Assembly (NCBI RefSeq): GCF_014645315.1
Contig: NZ_BMLQ01000001.1
Span: forward strand, 1-34,756
Length of the DNA stretch: 34,756 bases
DNA from: Citricoccus zhacaiensis
GTDB lineage: Bacteria > Actinomycetota > Actinomycetes > Actinomycetales > Micrococcaceae
Direction of reading: 5' to 3'
Shown here: in pieces, positions 24,762-33,237 of the stretch
How positions within the stretch are numbered: the first letter of the stretch is position 1
How the letters are laid out: every line of letters begins with the position of its first letter
Position numbers and translations under genes: made by a program
Notes under the pieces: generated by a model
Told to the model about the DNA's origin: nothing
Databases searched by the model: none
The model's input: the letters and a program-made list of their open reading frames with translations, nothing else

Positions 24762-24784
24762 AGCGAGGAAAGCGGGGACTGCGG

Positions 24785-26209
24785 TCAACCGGTCTGGACG
24801 CGGCCTCGACCGGCTGGAGGCAACAGGAAACGATCCGGTTCCTCCGCCAGGATTCCCGCTGACGGGTCAAAGGGCGGCAGGGACGCCGCAGGAATGCCGT
24901 CGGTGGCCGAGGCGTCGGTGGTGACACCCGGTGCGGAGCGGCGGATCGGGTCACGGTCGGGGTCGAGGATGTCCCGGATGACGGAGACGCAGATCCAGAT
25001 CACGGCGGCCATGTGCAGCACGATCCCGGACCCGTACCAGAGCGGAATCCATAGCGCTCCCCCGCCGAAGGCACCCTCCGACGTGATGCGGGCAGACTCC
25101 ATCCACACGCCGCCCCAGTGGTAGACCTCCACCGCCTGCCAGATCCAGAACTGCCGCCAGTTCGGGCGGGCCAGCACGACCAGCGGGATCAGCCACATCA
25201 CGAACTGCGGTGAGTACACCTTCCCCAGCAGGATGAAGGCCGCGACGATCAGCAGGCACAGCTGGGCCATCCGGGGCCGGTGCCGGGACGAGAGCCCCAG
25301 GTAGGCGATCCCCAGACAGCACAGGGCGAACAGTCCGTTCGAGATCAGCGAGAACGTCTCGCCGGACCAGCCGGTCCACGTGAAGGCCAGCCACATCGAG
25401 GAGAAGGACACCTCACGATCTCCCGAGAAGGTGTAGAACCGGCTCCACTGGTCGAAGGCGGTCAGCATGAAGGGCACGTTGACGGCCAGCCAGGCCACCG
25501 CGCCGGCGGCCAGGGACTTGAAGAAGACACCCAGCTTCCCGGCGCGCCAGCACAGCACCAGGATCGCGCCGAAGAAGAACAGCGGATACAGCTTCATGGC
25601 TGCTCCGAGGCCGAGCGCCACTCCGGCGAGGACCGGGCGATTGCGGGACCAGAGCAGCAGGCCGAGGGCGGCCAGCATGACGGCCCACAGGTCCCAGTTC
25701 AGGAAGGAGGTCAGGATGATGCCCGGCGCCACCGCCACCATGAGTGCGTCCTTGGACCGGCCGCGTGCGGTGTAGGCGGTCGCCACCACGACGATCAGCC
25801 AGCAGAGCAGGGCACCGACCGCATTGATGTCGAAGTAGGTGACCGTCCGTTCCAGCAGCGTCCCGTCCTGGGGCACGAACCACGAGGTCACCCCGGCGAC
25901 GACGGCCAGCAGCGCCGGGTACTCCATCCATTGGTCCTCCGGCAATGGCGTGAAGAACGGGAAGTATCCCTCGGCCAGGCCACGCGTGGGGAAGAGCTGT
26001 CCGAAGTCCGAATAGCACATGTGGATGTGCACCCCCGGGGCCTCCCAGCCGTTGAGGCGGCACCACTGCTTGGACAGCACCGCCACCACGGCCGCCAGTA
26101 GGGTCGCCCCCACCAACACCAGCAGCAGCCGACGGTCCGGGCCGCCGGCACGGGCCACTGCGTGAGACCCCGCCGTGGGTGCGGCCTTCGCTGGTCCGGT
26201 CTGGTTCAC
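24785..26209 (-). CDS. GT87-family (DUF2029) polyprenol-linked glycosyltransferase
   Basis: A 474-residue multi-pass membrane enzyme resembling GT-C mannosyltransferases of the PimE/DUF2029 group, which use polyprenyl-phosphate mannose on the outer face of the membrane. It starts with a short cytoplasmic tail and a first membrane helix (LLLVLVGATLLAAVVAVLS). Family-like blocks follow: WMEYPALLAVVAG, NWDLWAVMLAALGLLLWSRNRPVLAGVALGLGAAMKLYPLF, and GKVYSPQFVMWLIPL. The C-terminal 60 residues are hydrophilic and Pro-rich. GTG 26209 overlaps the upstream stop by 4 bp (GTGA), with AGGAG upstream. Third gene of the mannosyltransferase operon; it probably extends or branches the glycan made by the first two. 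Confidence 0.82.
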   Translation of the reverse strand: MNQTGPAKAAPTAGSHAVARAGGPDRRLLLVLVGATLLAAVVAVLSKQWCRLNGWEAPGVHIHMCYSDFGQLFPTRGLAEGYFPFFTPLPEDQWMEYPALLAVVAGVTSWFVPQDGTLLERTVTYFDINAVGALLCWLIVVVATAYTARGRSKDALMVAVAPGIILTSFLNWDLWAVMLAALGLLLWSRNRPVLAGVALGLGAAMKLYPLFFFGAILVLCWRAGKLGVFFKSLAAGAVAWLAVNVPFMLTAFDQWSRFYTFSGDREVSFSSMWLAFTWTGWSGETFSLISNGLFALCCLGIAYLGLSSRHRPRMAQLCLLIVAAFILLGKVYSPQFVMWLIPLVVLARPNWRQFWIWQAVEVYHWGGVWMESARITSEGAFGGGALWIPLWYGSGIVLHMAAVIWICVSVIRDILDPDRDPIRRSAPGVTTDASATDGIPAASLPPFDPSAGILAEEPDRFLLPPAGRGRVQTG

Positions 26210-27837
26210 AAGGTCTCCTGATTGGTCTGGCGAGTGGTGGCGTCCGGGCGTCTTCGCGACCTCCACCGTGCAGTGAAGGGGAACAGCCTGGACGTCTTGG
26301 GATCGAGAAAGACAATGAACACCATATAGGCGAGCCCGACGACCGCAGCGGTGATCCGCACCCAGAACAGGGAGATCCACTGTGCCACGGAGAGCTGGTC
26401 CACCACGCCGACCACCACGAGCACCATGACCAGCAGGTACAGCGTCCACACGGGCCATCCGCGCCAGCGCTGGACGACGGCGAACATCGGCAGCACCCAC
26501 AGTAGGTACCAGGGCTGGATGATCGGGGCGAGCAGGACGGCGGCCAGCAGGGCCAGGCCGGTGGCCAGCACGGGGTGGACGGGCCGGCGCGTGAGGGCCA
26601 GCCAGGCGGTGAAGACGACCGCCACGACCTTACCCAGCGTGTAGACGAGGTCGGCGACCGTGCGGGCCTCCGCACCGGCCACCGCCTCCACGGCCCAGCC
26701 GACCCCCAGGCCGAGGATCCCGAAGGGCGCATAGGGGAAGGCGGCACCGCCTGAGGTCAGCATGGCCGGGATCCAGCCGAACCAGAGCCCGGTGAGGGCG
26801 CCCATGCCCGTCAGCACCACCGCCGCCACCAGCAGGCACCAGGTCCAGACCTTGGCCCGCGCGCCCCAGTGCGGAGACCCTGGAGCGCCCCGGAGCAGCA
26901 GCAACCCGGCGAAGGGCAGCGCGAGGACCGTCAGCGGCTTGATGGCGATCGAGAGGGACACGAGAACGAGCCCGGCGAGACTGCGGCCGCGTGATGCTCC
27001 CGGGGTCAAGAGCACGAATCCGGCCAGCAAGAGGCCCACCATCAGCGAGTCGTTGTGGATGCCGGCGATCATGTAGAGCGCGAACAGCGGGTTGGCCACG
27101 GAGATCCATACCGACCACCCGGGTTCGGTGCCGAACCGCCGGGCCAGTCGCGGCACGGCCCACAGGCACAGGGCCAGCCCCGCCACCGAGACGAGGCGGA
27201 ACAGCAGCAGGGCCGGCTCCGGGCTGCCGCCCGTCAGGAACCAGACGGCCCGGGCGATCAGCAGAAAAACGGGGCCGTAGGGCGAGGGTGATTCGGCCCA
27301 GATGGAGTCCGCACCCTGCATGAACCAGCCGGGCAGTTCGGAGATCCAGTCCTCGTAGGGGTTCAGTCCGGCATGCAGGAGCCGCCCCTGGCTGAGGTAG
27401 GAGTAGACGTCTCGCGAGAACACGGGGAAGGCCACCATGAGCGGGGCGGCCCACAGCCAGGTCGCCCGGATCACCACCGGCCCGGCCGTGGCCCAACGGC
27501 CCTCCAGGCGTTGGCCCAGTCGCAGCCAGGCCCGGACCAACAACAGTGAGCCCAGGACCAGCAGGATGGCGCAGACCACCACGCCCACCGGTTCCACGCG
27601 GAGCGGGTTGAGCACGGTGGTCCGGGCGAAGACCGACGCCGGTGTCATGGCGAGCCAGCCGACACCCCAGGAGCCGAACATGATCAGGAGTGATCCGATC
27701 AGCCCCTGCCACAGGCTGGGGGCCGTCTCCTCGTCCGGACCACCGACCAGTCGGTGGGTCAGCGGGAAGGCGCCGAGCCGGCGTCGTAGTCCGGCCAGGG
27801 CTCCGGAGGCGTCGCCCGGGGGTTCGGATGCGGTCAC
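26206..27837 (-). CDS. MptB/MptA-like alpha-1,6-mannosyltransferase, paralogue 2
   Basis: A 543-residue GT-C enzyme of the polyprenol-phosphomannose-dependent alpha-1,6-mannosyltransferase family, which builds the lipomannan backbone in related actinobacteria. The external-loop motif FSRDVYSYLSQG (catalytic-type Asp143) precedes GLNPYED, with SPYGPVFLL, GIHNDSLMVGLLLAGF, SIAIKPLTVLALPFAGLLL and APIIQPWYLLWVLP, each with a near-identical counterpart in the upstream gene, which makes these tandem paralogues. There are about 13 membrane segments, with a charged cytoplasmic N-terminus of about 45 residues. GTG 27837 overlaps the upstream stop (GTGA). Which paralogue is MptA and which is MptB cannot be decided by eye. 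Confidence 0.87.
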   Translation of the reverse strand: MTASEPPGDASGALAGLRRRLGAFPLTHRLVGGPDEETAPSLWQGLIGSLLIMFGSWGVGWLAMTPASVFARTTVLNPLRVEPVGVVVCAILLVLGSLLLVRAWLRLGQRLEGRWATAGPVVIRATWLWAAPLMVAFPVFSRDVYSYLSQGRLLHAGLNPYEDWISELPGWFMQGADSIWAESPSPYGPVFLLIARAVWFLTGGSPEPALLLFRLVSVAGLALCLWAVPRLARRFGTEPGWSVWISVANPLFALYMIAGIHNDSLMVGLLLAGFVLLTPGASRGRSLAGLVLVSLSIAIKPLTVLALPFAGLLLLRGAPGSPHWGARAKVWTWCLLVAAVVLTGMGALTGLWFGWIPAMLTSGGAAFPYAPFGILGLGVGWAVEAVAGAEARTVADLVYTLGKVVAVVFTAWLALTRRPVHPVLATGLALLAAVLLAPIIQPWYLLWVLPMFAVVQRWRGWPVWTLYLLVMVLVVVGVVDQLSVAQWISLFWVRITAAVVGLAYMVFIVFLDPKTSRLFPFTARWRSRRRPDATTRQTNQETL

Positions 27838-29528
27838 GAGGGGGTCGTCCCCTGGTCTGCCCGTTCGTCCCCCGTCCGGCCCGCCGCCCGGTCAGGCTTT
27901 CCGGTGGAGGCGACGCCGGCCTGGGAGCCGGGTTCCATTCCGGGCGTCATCCCGAGGGAGTCCTCGGAGGCGTCGGCATCGTCGGCGGCGCCGCGGCCTC
28001 TGAGCCGGGCCACCGTCCGGCGCAGGGCGGCCCGCACGTGCCACTCCTCCTTCAGGATGGAACTGGTCCAGGGGTCCAACAGCAGGATCCACAGCATGCA
28101 GGCCCAGGACAGGAACGTGGCCAGGTGGGCCAGCTGCTCACCGATGCCGAGGAACTGCCACACGAACAGCTGATCGGCGGCGCCGAAGGCCACGAAGAAG
28201 GCCACCGTGAACACGACCCATTTCAGCTGCCAGTCACTGCGGATCCCCAGCACGGCGAAGAACGGGAGGAGCCACAGCAGGTACCAGGGCTGGATGATCG
28301 GCGTCAGCACCACCAGTGCGGTGAAGGCCCACGTCAGCCGTTGCATGAGGTGTTCGTGCCGGCCGCGGAACATGAGCCAGACGACGATGAGGATGGACAA
28401 CAGGCGGCCGGCGGTCTTGAAGGCGTCGAGCACCCAATTGTCCTCGAACCCGAGCGAGCCGAGGATCACCTTGGTGCCCTCGGCCAGGATCCCGACCGGG
28501 GACCAGGGCACGGAGCCGGTTCCGGTGCCGAGCATGACCGTCAGCCACCCGAAACCGAACTCGTTGAGCAACCCGACCACGACCATGATCGCGCCGGCGA
28601 TCCCGGCCGTGAGGAACCAGTAGCCGAAGCGCCGGGCCCAGCTGGCTCCCCGGCCGGCCCAGAGCAGGCCGATGAAGGGCAGCAGCACCATGGTGATCGG
28701 CTTGATGCCGAGCGAGGCGGTGACCAGCAGGACACCGAGCAGCCCCCGGTTGGTCGCCGCGTACCAGACGCCGGCGACCGCCAGGCCGACCATCAGCGCA
28801 TCGTTGTGACCGGAGGCCACGAAGCTGATGAGGAACAACGGGTTGGCCACGGTGATCCACTGGGCCCGGGCCGCATTCGTGCCGAGCAGGGCGGCCAGCT
28901 TCGGGACGTAGATCATGATGAGTACCACGCCGGCCACGGCGACGAGGCGGAACAGGAAGATCGCCAGATCAGGGTCGTCCGGTCCGGCCACGGCCATGAC
29001 GAACTGCTCGATCCACAGGAACACCGGCCCGTAGGGGGTCTCGGTCTGCGCCCACGTGGTGTCCGCGCCCAGCTGGAACCAGTTGGAGAGCGTGGAGATG
29101 CCATCCTCGTAGGGATCGCGGTCGGCGATCATCAGCCGGCCCTGGCCGATGTAGGCGAAGATGTCCCGGGAGAAGATCGGCAGGCAGGCCAGCAGCGGCA
29201 CGATCCAGGCCGTCGTCGTGAGCGTGACGATCCGCAGCGTGCCGGGGCCGAAGGGCCGCAGGACCTGGCCCAGGCGGAGCCAGCCCCAGAACATGAGCCA
29301 GCAGCCGAGGGTGAGCACCACGGTGCCCGTGATGACCCCGGATTCGGTGGTGCGCCACGGGATCAGCCAGCCCCAGCGGTTGATCGGTGACACGGAGGCC
29401 AGCCAGCCCACGGACAGCGATCCGGCCATCACGGCCACCGAGCCGACGAAGCCGAGGACGGCCGGGATCCACACCGAGACCGTCCAGGAAGCGGAAGAAC
29501 GTTCCGTCCGGGTGCCGGACACATTCAT
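27834..29528 (-). CDS. mptB: MptB/MptA-like alpha-1,6-mannosyltransferase, paralogue 1
   Basis: A 564-residue membrane mannosyltransferase and first gene of the operon. Key blocks are FSRDIFAYIGQGRL (Asp122), DPYEDG, TPYGPVFLW, SGHNDALMVGLAVAG, LGIKPITMVLLPFIGLL and TPIIQPWYLLWLLP. The C-terminal 80 residues are a hydrophilic, Gly/Asp-rich cytoplasmic tail missing from paralogue 2. The ATG at 29528 has GGAAGGA about 14 bases upstream. The promoter box TACTTT (complement of 29579-29584) predicts a leader of about 44 nt. It is divergent from orn. Confidence 0.88.
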   Translation of the reverse strand: MNVSGTRTERSSASWTVSVWIPAVLGFVGSVAVMAGSLSVGWLASVSPINRWGWLIPWRTTESGVITGTVVLTLGCWLMFWGWLRLGQVLRPFGPGTLRIVTLTTTAWIVPLLACLPIFSRDIFAYIGQGRLMIADRDPYEDGISTLSNWFQLGADTTWAQTETPYGPVFLWIEQFVMAVAGPDDPDLAIFLFRLVAVAGVVLIMIYVPKLAALLGTNAARAQWITVANPLFLISFVASGHNDALMVGLAVAGVWYAATNRGLLGVLLVTASLGIKPITMVLLPFIGLLWAGRGASWARRFGYWFLTAGIAGAIMVVVGLLNEFGFGWLTVMLGTGTGSVPWSPVGILAEGTKVILGSLGFEDNWVLDAFKTAGRLLSILIVVWLMFRGRHEHLMQRLTWAFTALVVLTPIIQPWYLLWLLPFFAVLGIRSDWQLKWVVFTVAFFVAFGAADQLFVWQFLGIGEQLAHLATFLSWACMLWILLLDPWTSSILKEEWHVRAALRRTVARLRGRGAADDADASEDSLGMTPGMEPGSQAGVASTGKPDRAAGRTGDERADQGTTPS

Positions 29529-29578
29529 CGCAGGCGGGTTCCTTCCGTGGCTTGGCGGGCCGTCTCAGGGCCTTCCAC

Positions 29579-29584
29579 AAAGTA
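29579..29584 (-). promoter_or_regulatory. -10 box of the mannosyltransferase operon
   Basis: TACTTT on the minus strand, 50 bases upstream of the first ATG. It faces away from the orn -10 box (29601-29606), so the two promoters lie back to back. Confidence 0.45.
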
Positions 29585-29613
29585 CCACTGGGCATCAGGC
29601 TACTGTGGGAGGC

Positions 29614-30246
29614 GTGGCAGCTACTGCAGAGAACCTCGTATGGATCGATTGTGAGATGACCGGGCTGGACCCCGTCAAGGACGCACTGGTGGAGATCGCC
29701 GTCCTGGTGACGGACTCCGAGCTCAACGTCCTGGGCGAGGGGGTGGACGTGGTCATCAAACCCCCACGTGAGGCGTTGGACCAGATGGTCCCCTTCGTGC
29801 GGGACATGCACACCACCTCAGGACTGCTGAACCGGCTGGACGACGGCGTCTCCCTCGCCGAGGCGTCCGAGGCCTGTATGGCCTATATCACCCAGCACTG
29901 CCCGCAGCCGGGCAAGGCGGTATTGGCCGGCAACTCGGTGGGCCAGGACAAGCTGTTCCTCACCCGGGACCTGCCGGCCATCACGGACCACCTGCACTAC
30001 CGGATCGTGGACGTGTCCACCCTGAAGGAGCTGGCCCGCCGCTGGTACCAGAAGGCCTACTTCCAGGCGCCGGCCAAGACCGGCGGACACCGCGCCCTCG
30101 GGGACATCATCGACTCCATCAACGAGCTGCGGTACTACCGTGAGGCCCTCATGGTGCCGGCTCCCGGCCCGGACTCGAAGACCGCCCAGCGGATCGCCGC
30201 CGGCCTGCAGGCAGTGGCCGCGCCAGAGGCCTCAGCCGAAGCCTGA
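29614..30246 (+). CDS. orn: Oligoribonuclease Orn
   Basis: A DEDDh 3'-5' exonuclease that finishes RNA decay by cutting dinucleotides and, in many bacteria, degrades pGpG. Catalytic residues are visible: Asp12 and Glu14 in WIDCEMTGLD, Asp112 in GQDKLFL, His159 in GGHRALGD, and Asp164. At 210 residues it is a little longer than the usual 180-200 owing to an Ala-rich tail. The start is GTG at 29614, seven bases after TACTGT (29601-29606), a leaderless pattern; GTG 29605 would overlap that box. tRNA-His follows on the same strand with its own promoter. Confidence 0.95.
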   Translation: MAATAENLVWIDCEMTGLDPVKDALVEIAVLVTDSELNVLGEGVDVVIKPPREALDQMVPFVRDMHTTSGLLNRLDDGVSLAEASEACMAYITQHCPQPGKAVLAGNSVGQDKLFLTRDLPAITDHLHYRIVDVSTLKELARRWYQKAYFQAPAKTGGHRALGDIIDSINELRYYREALMVPAPGPDSKTAQRIAAGLQAVAAPEASAEA

Positions 30247-30263
30247 CCGGACGGCGGGGCCGA

Positions 30264-30293
30264 TTCGGACCCACCGCGAAATCCATGTATGAT
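30264..30293 (+). promoter_or_regulatory. Promoter of tRNA-His
   Basis: TTCGGA (30264-30269), an 18-base spacer and TATGAT (30288-30293) form the most canonical promoter seen in the window. The transcription start would be about 30300, 30 bases before the tRNA. Confidence 0.6.
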
Positions 30294-30331
30294 GGAACGC
30301 GCTGTCAAGGTCCGTTCAGCGGGCCAGCATG

Positions 30332-30407
30332 GTGGGTATAGCTCAGCTGGTAGAGCGTCTGGTTGTGGTCCAGAAGGTCGCGGGTTCAAGCCCCGTTACT
30401 CACCCCA
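30332..30407 (+). tRNA. tRNA-His (anticodon GUG)
   Basis: A cloverleaf of 76 bases including an encoded CCA (30405-30407). The acceptor stem is GTGGGTA/TACTCAC with one G-T, the D stem GCTC/GAGC, the anticodon stem TCTGG/CCAGA with loop TTGTGGT and GTG at 30365-30367, and the T arm GCGGG/CCCGT. The base at 30331 is G, supplying the G-1 identity element, opposite C73 at 30404. Confidence 0.96.
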
Positions 30408-30412
30408 GAGAC

Positions 30413-30444
30413 GAGGCTCGGACTTCTACGGAAGTCCGGGCCTC
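30413..30444 (+). terminator. Strong hairpin terminator after tRNA-His
   Basis: A 14-bp stem (30413-30426 with 30431-30444, one G-T pair) closes a TACG tetraloop and begins five bases after the tRNA CCA. GAC/GTC can extend the stem past a bulge. The following TGTCGTTTCC is only weakly T-rich. Confidence 0.75.
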
Positions 30445-30555
30445 TGTCGTTTCCACCGTCGCTTGACCCAGTTCCGGTCATTGACACGACCTTCTCCCCC
30501 TGCCTGCTGGCGCCTGCCTGCCGAACACTCATGTGAGGTCTGCTACAAACAGACC

Positions 30556-31512
30556 ATGACGGTGTACGGATTCCATGCCTCCCATGAGCAGATCTCCCCG
30601 CGGCAACTCCTGGCGGACGTCCAGCTCGCCGAACAGGCCGGCTTCGCCGCGGCCATGTGCTCGGACCACCTGGAACCGTGGTCCGAGCGCCAGGGTCACT
30701 CCGGCATGGCCTGGCCGTGGCTCGGTGCCGCGCTGGCCACCACGAACCTGACGTTCGGCACCGTGACCGCACCCGGACAGCGCTACCACCCGGTCGTCGT
30801 CGCCCAGGCCGTGGCCACGTTGGGTCAGATGTTCCCCGGCCGGTTCTGGACGGCTCTGGGCTCCGGACAGTATGCCAACGAGCACGTCACGGGTGAGGCC
30901 TGGCCACAGAAGGAGGTCCGCCAGCAACGGCTCGAGGAGTGCACCGACATCATCTCCCGGCTGCTGGCCGGTGAGACCGTCTCCCATGACGGCCTCGTGC
31001 AGGTCGACGAGGCCACCCTCTGGGAGGTGCCGGATCCCAGACCGGCCCTCATCGCCCCGGCGATCACAGTGCCGACCGCCGTGCGGGGAGCCCGATGGGC
31101 GGACGGACTGATCACCATCAACCAGGACCGGGACACCCTCCGGCAGATGCTGGACCGGTGGGACGAGGCTGGCGGCGCCGACCACCGTATCCTGCAGATC
31201 CACCTCTCCTGGGCTCCGACCGAGCAGGAGGCCTTCGCCCTGGCCTACGAGCAGTGGCGCTCCAACGTCTTCGCCCCGCCAGCCAACACGGACCTGCGGC
31301 GTGAGGCCTATGACGCCGTCAGCGCGCAGGGCATCACGGAGGGACAGATCCGCTCCTCCGTGATGGTCGGCTCCGACTTGGGCGAGATGACCCAGCGGAT
31401 CCACGACATCGCCACCCTGGGCTTCGACGCCGTCTACCTGCACCACGTCGGCCAGGAACAGCGCCCCTTCATCGAGGCCTTCGGGGAGCACGTCCTGCCG
31501 AAGCTGGGCTGA
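30556..31512 (+). CDS. LLM-class flavin oxidoreductase (probable non-F420, TIGR03885-like)
   Basis: A 318-residue luciferase-like (beta/alpha)8 oxidoreductase. The opening TVYGFHASHEQISPRQLL, then AAMCSDHLEPWSERQGHSG, TAPGQRYHPVVVAQAVATL and FPGRFWTALGSGQYANEH, match my memory of TIGR03885. That family is described as F420-type sequences that may have reverted to FMN. The substrate is unknown. The ATG at 30556 lies six bases after TACAAA, a weaker leaderless-type box. It is monocistronic by spacing: the tRNA terminator precedes it, and a separate promoter follows before the ABM gene. Confidence 0.85.
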   Translation: MTVYGFHASHEQISPRQLLADVQLAEQAGFAAAMCSDHLEPWSERQGHSGMAWPWLGAALATTNLTFGTVTAPGQRYHPVVVAQAVATLGQMFPGRFWTALGSGQYANEHVTGEAWPQKEVRQQRLEECTDIISRLLAGETVSHDGLVQVDEATLWEVPDPRPALIAPAITVPTAVRGARWADGLITINQDRDTLRQMLDRWDEAGGADHRILQIHLSWAPTEQEAFALAYEQWRSNVFAPPANTDLRREAYDAVSAQGITEGQIRSSVMVGSDLGEMTQRIHDIATLGFDAVYLHHVGQEQRPFIEAFGEHVLPKLG

Positions 31513-31573
31513 CCGTCTCGGTCGGCCATCACGGCTGGTCATCACAACGCGGGCGCGCAGGAGCCCGTGCCCT

Positions 31574-31579
31574 TAGGAT
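31574..31579 (+). promoter_or_regulatory. -10 box of the ABM-M20 gene pair
   Basis: TAGGAT predicts a start near 31586 and a leader of about 27 nt carrying GAAAGGG (31599-31605), seven bases before the ATG. Confidence 0.45.
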
Positions 31580-31612
31580 GGCCGTGACCGCCGCCGTCGA
31601 AAGGGCCCTTCC

Positions 31613-31918
31613 ATGTCCGTCGTCAAGATCAATGCCATCAGCGTCCCCGAGGGGTCCGGCTCCGAGCTCGAGTCCCGCTTCGCCGCCCGCAAGCACGCGG
31701 TGGACAGCTCCCCCGGGTTCGAGGGCTTCCAATTGCTGCGTCCTACAGCCGGCGATGACCGCTACTTCGTGGTCACCCAGTGGGCCACCGAGGCCGATTT
31801 CCAGGACTGGCGGGACAACCGGGCCGCCGCGGCCCATGGCGGGCCGGAGGGAGAGCAGCGCAAGCCCGTGGCCACCGGCGCCGAACTGCTCGAGTTCGAG
31901 GTCGTCGAGCTGGACTGA
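31613..31918 (+). CDS. Antibiotic biosynthesis monooxygenase (ABM)-domain protein, HmoA-like
   Basis: A 101-residue dimeric ferredoxin-fold protein. VVKINAISVPEGSGSELESRF, SSPGFEGFQLLRP and YFVVTQWATEADFQDW are typical of small ABM-domain proteins. This group includes heme-degrading HmoA/MhuD types and quinone or polyketide monooxygenases, and I cannot tell them apart by eye. A heme or oxygen-dependent activity is only suggested. A GAAAGGG ribosome site lies seven bases upstream. The M20 amidohydrolase gene follows after 25 bp and is probably co-transcribed. Confidence 0.85.
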   Translation: MSVVKINAISVPEGSGSELESRFAARKHAVDSSPGFEGFQLLRPTAGDDRYFVVTQWATEADFQDWRDNRAAAAHGGPEGEQRKPVATGAELLEFEVVELD

Positions 31919-31943
31919 CCTGCCGATCGCACCAGGAGGTCTG

Positions 31944-33167
31944 ATGACTGTCCACCCGTTCCTTGACAACCTCGACACGCAGCTCGACTGGCAACGCGAG
32001 CTGTACCGCCACTTCCACCGCCATCCGGAGCTCGGCCTGGAAGAACACCGGACCGCCGACCGTATCGAGTCGGAGCTCACCGGGCTGGGACTGAACGTCC
32101 AGCGCATCGGTGGCACCGGCGTCGTGGGCGTCCTGGAGAACGGCGCGGGACCCACGGTGCTGGCCCGTGCGGACATCGACGCGCTGCCGGTCACCGAGGA
32201 CACCGGGTTGGAGTACTCCTCCACCGTGGACGGGGTCATGCACGCCTGCGGTCATGACCTGCATATCACCGCGCTGCTCGGGGCCGTCAAGCTGATGGCC
32301 GAGAATACGGAGGCGTGGTCCGGTACCTACATCGCTCTGTTCCAGCCGGCCGAGGAAACCGCGGCCGGGGCCCAGGCGATGATCGACGACGGACTGGTCC
32401 AGAAGCTGCCGAGACCGGACGTGGCGCTGGCCCAGCACGTCATGCCCGCCGAGGCGGGCACCATCGGCACCGCGCCGGGCCCCGTTCTGTCCGCCGGCGA
32501 CTCGCTCAGGATCACCGTGCATGGCCGCGGAGCCCACGGCTCGATGCCGCACACCTCCGTGGACCCGGTGGTGCTCGCCGCCTCGATCGTGTTGCGCCTG
32601 CAGACGATCGTGTCCCGGGAGACCGAGCCCGGCCAGTTCGCCGTGGTCACGGTGGGAGCTTCCAACGCCGGAACGAAGTCCAACATCATCCCGGACCGCG
32701 CCGAACTGCTACTGAACCTGCGGACCTATGATCCCGCGCTGCGCAGACAGGTCATCGCCTCGATCGAACGGATCGTCCGGGGCGAGTGCGCCGCCGCCGG
32801 GGCGCCCCGGGAGCCGGAGTTCGAGTACTACGACCAGTTCCCGCTGACCAGCAACGATGCGAGCGCGCACCGGACGGTAACCGAGGCCTTCACCGACCAC
32901 TTCGCCCCCGGGCGAGTCTTCGAGGCCGTCCCTGCCACCGCCTCCGAGGACTTCAGCCGCATCCCCGACGCCTTCGGCATCCCCTACGCCTATTGGTTCG
33001 TGGGTTCCGTGGCCCCGGAGACGTTCCGCGCCGCCGTGGAGGCCGGCACGGTGTCCTCGGCCATCCCGGCCAACCACTCGCCGTTCTTCGCCCCGGCCCT
33101 GGACCCGACGCTGGAGATCGCCACCCGCGCACACGTGGTGGCGGCGTGTGCCTACCTGACGCCATAG
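31944..33167 (+). CDS. M20 (M20D-type) metal-dependent amidohydrolase
   Basis: A 407-residue zinc or manganese amidohydrolase/carboxypeptidase of the hippurate hydrolase-IAA-amino acid hydrolase group, which releases an acyl group from N-acyl amino acids. Metal ligands are the HACGHD motif (His100, Cys102, His104), the PAEE pair (Glu137-Glu138), His165, and a C-terminal NHSPFF histidine. The dimerisation lid domain contains HGRGAHGSMPHTSVDPV. There is no signal peptide. The ATG at 31944 has a perfect AGGAGG (31934-31939) four bases upstream. It is second gene after the ABM protein; the substrate is unknown. Confidence 0.9.
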   Translation: MTVHPFLDNLDTQLDWQRELYRHFHRHPELGLEEHRTADRIESELTGLGLNVQRIGGTGVVGVLENGAGPTVLARADIDALPVTEDTGLEYSSTVDGVMHACGHDLHITALLGAVKLMAENTEAWSGTYIALFQPAEETAAGAQAMIDDGLVQKLPRPDVALAQHVMPAEAGTIGTAPGPVLSAGDSLRITVHGRGAHGSMPHTSVDPVVLAASIVLRLQTIVSRETEPGQFAVVTVGASNAGTKSNIIPDRAELLLNLRTYDPALRRQVIASIERIVRGECAAAGAPREPEFEYYDQFPLTSNDASAHRTVTEAFTDHFAPGRVFEAVPATASEDFSRIPDAFGIPYAYWFVGSVAPETFRAAVEAGTVSSAIPANHSPFFAPALDPTLEIATRAHVVAACAYLTP

Positions 33168-33190
33168 CCGGGCCCGGCCGTCGCGGAGAC

Positions 33191-33196
33191 TAGACT
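33191..33196 (+). promoter_or_regulatory. -10 box of def
   Basis: TAGACT predicts a leader of about 35 nt with AAGGAG (33221-33226) 11 bases before the def ATG. Confidence 0.5.
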
Positions 33197-33237
33197 CTCT
33201 GCTGTCCCGCACGGCACCTGAAGGAGCATCCACCGCC

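Noticed and set aside
27690-29390. 566-codon plus-strand open frame opposite the mannosyltransferase gene
   Set aside because: Gln/Glu/Asp/His-rich mirror of hydrophobic membrane segments, a known artefact of antisense to membrane proteins.
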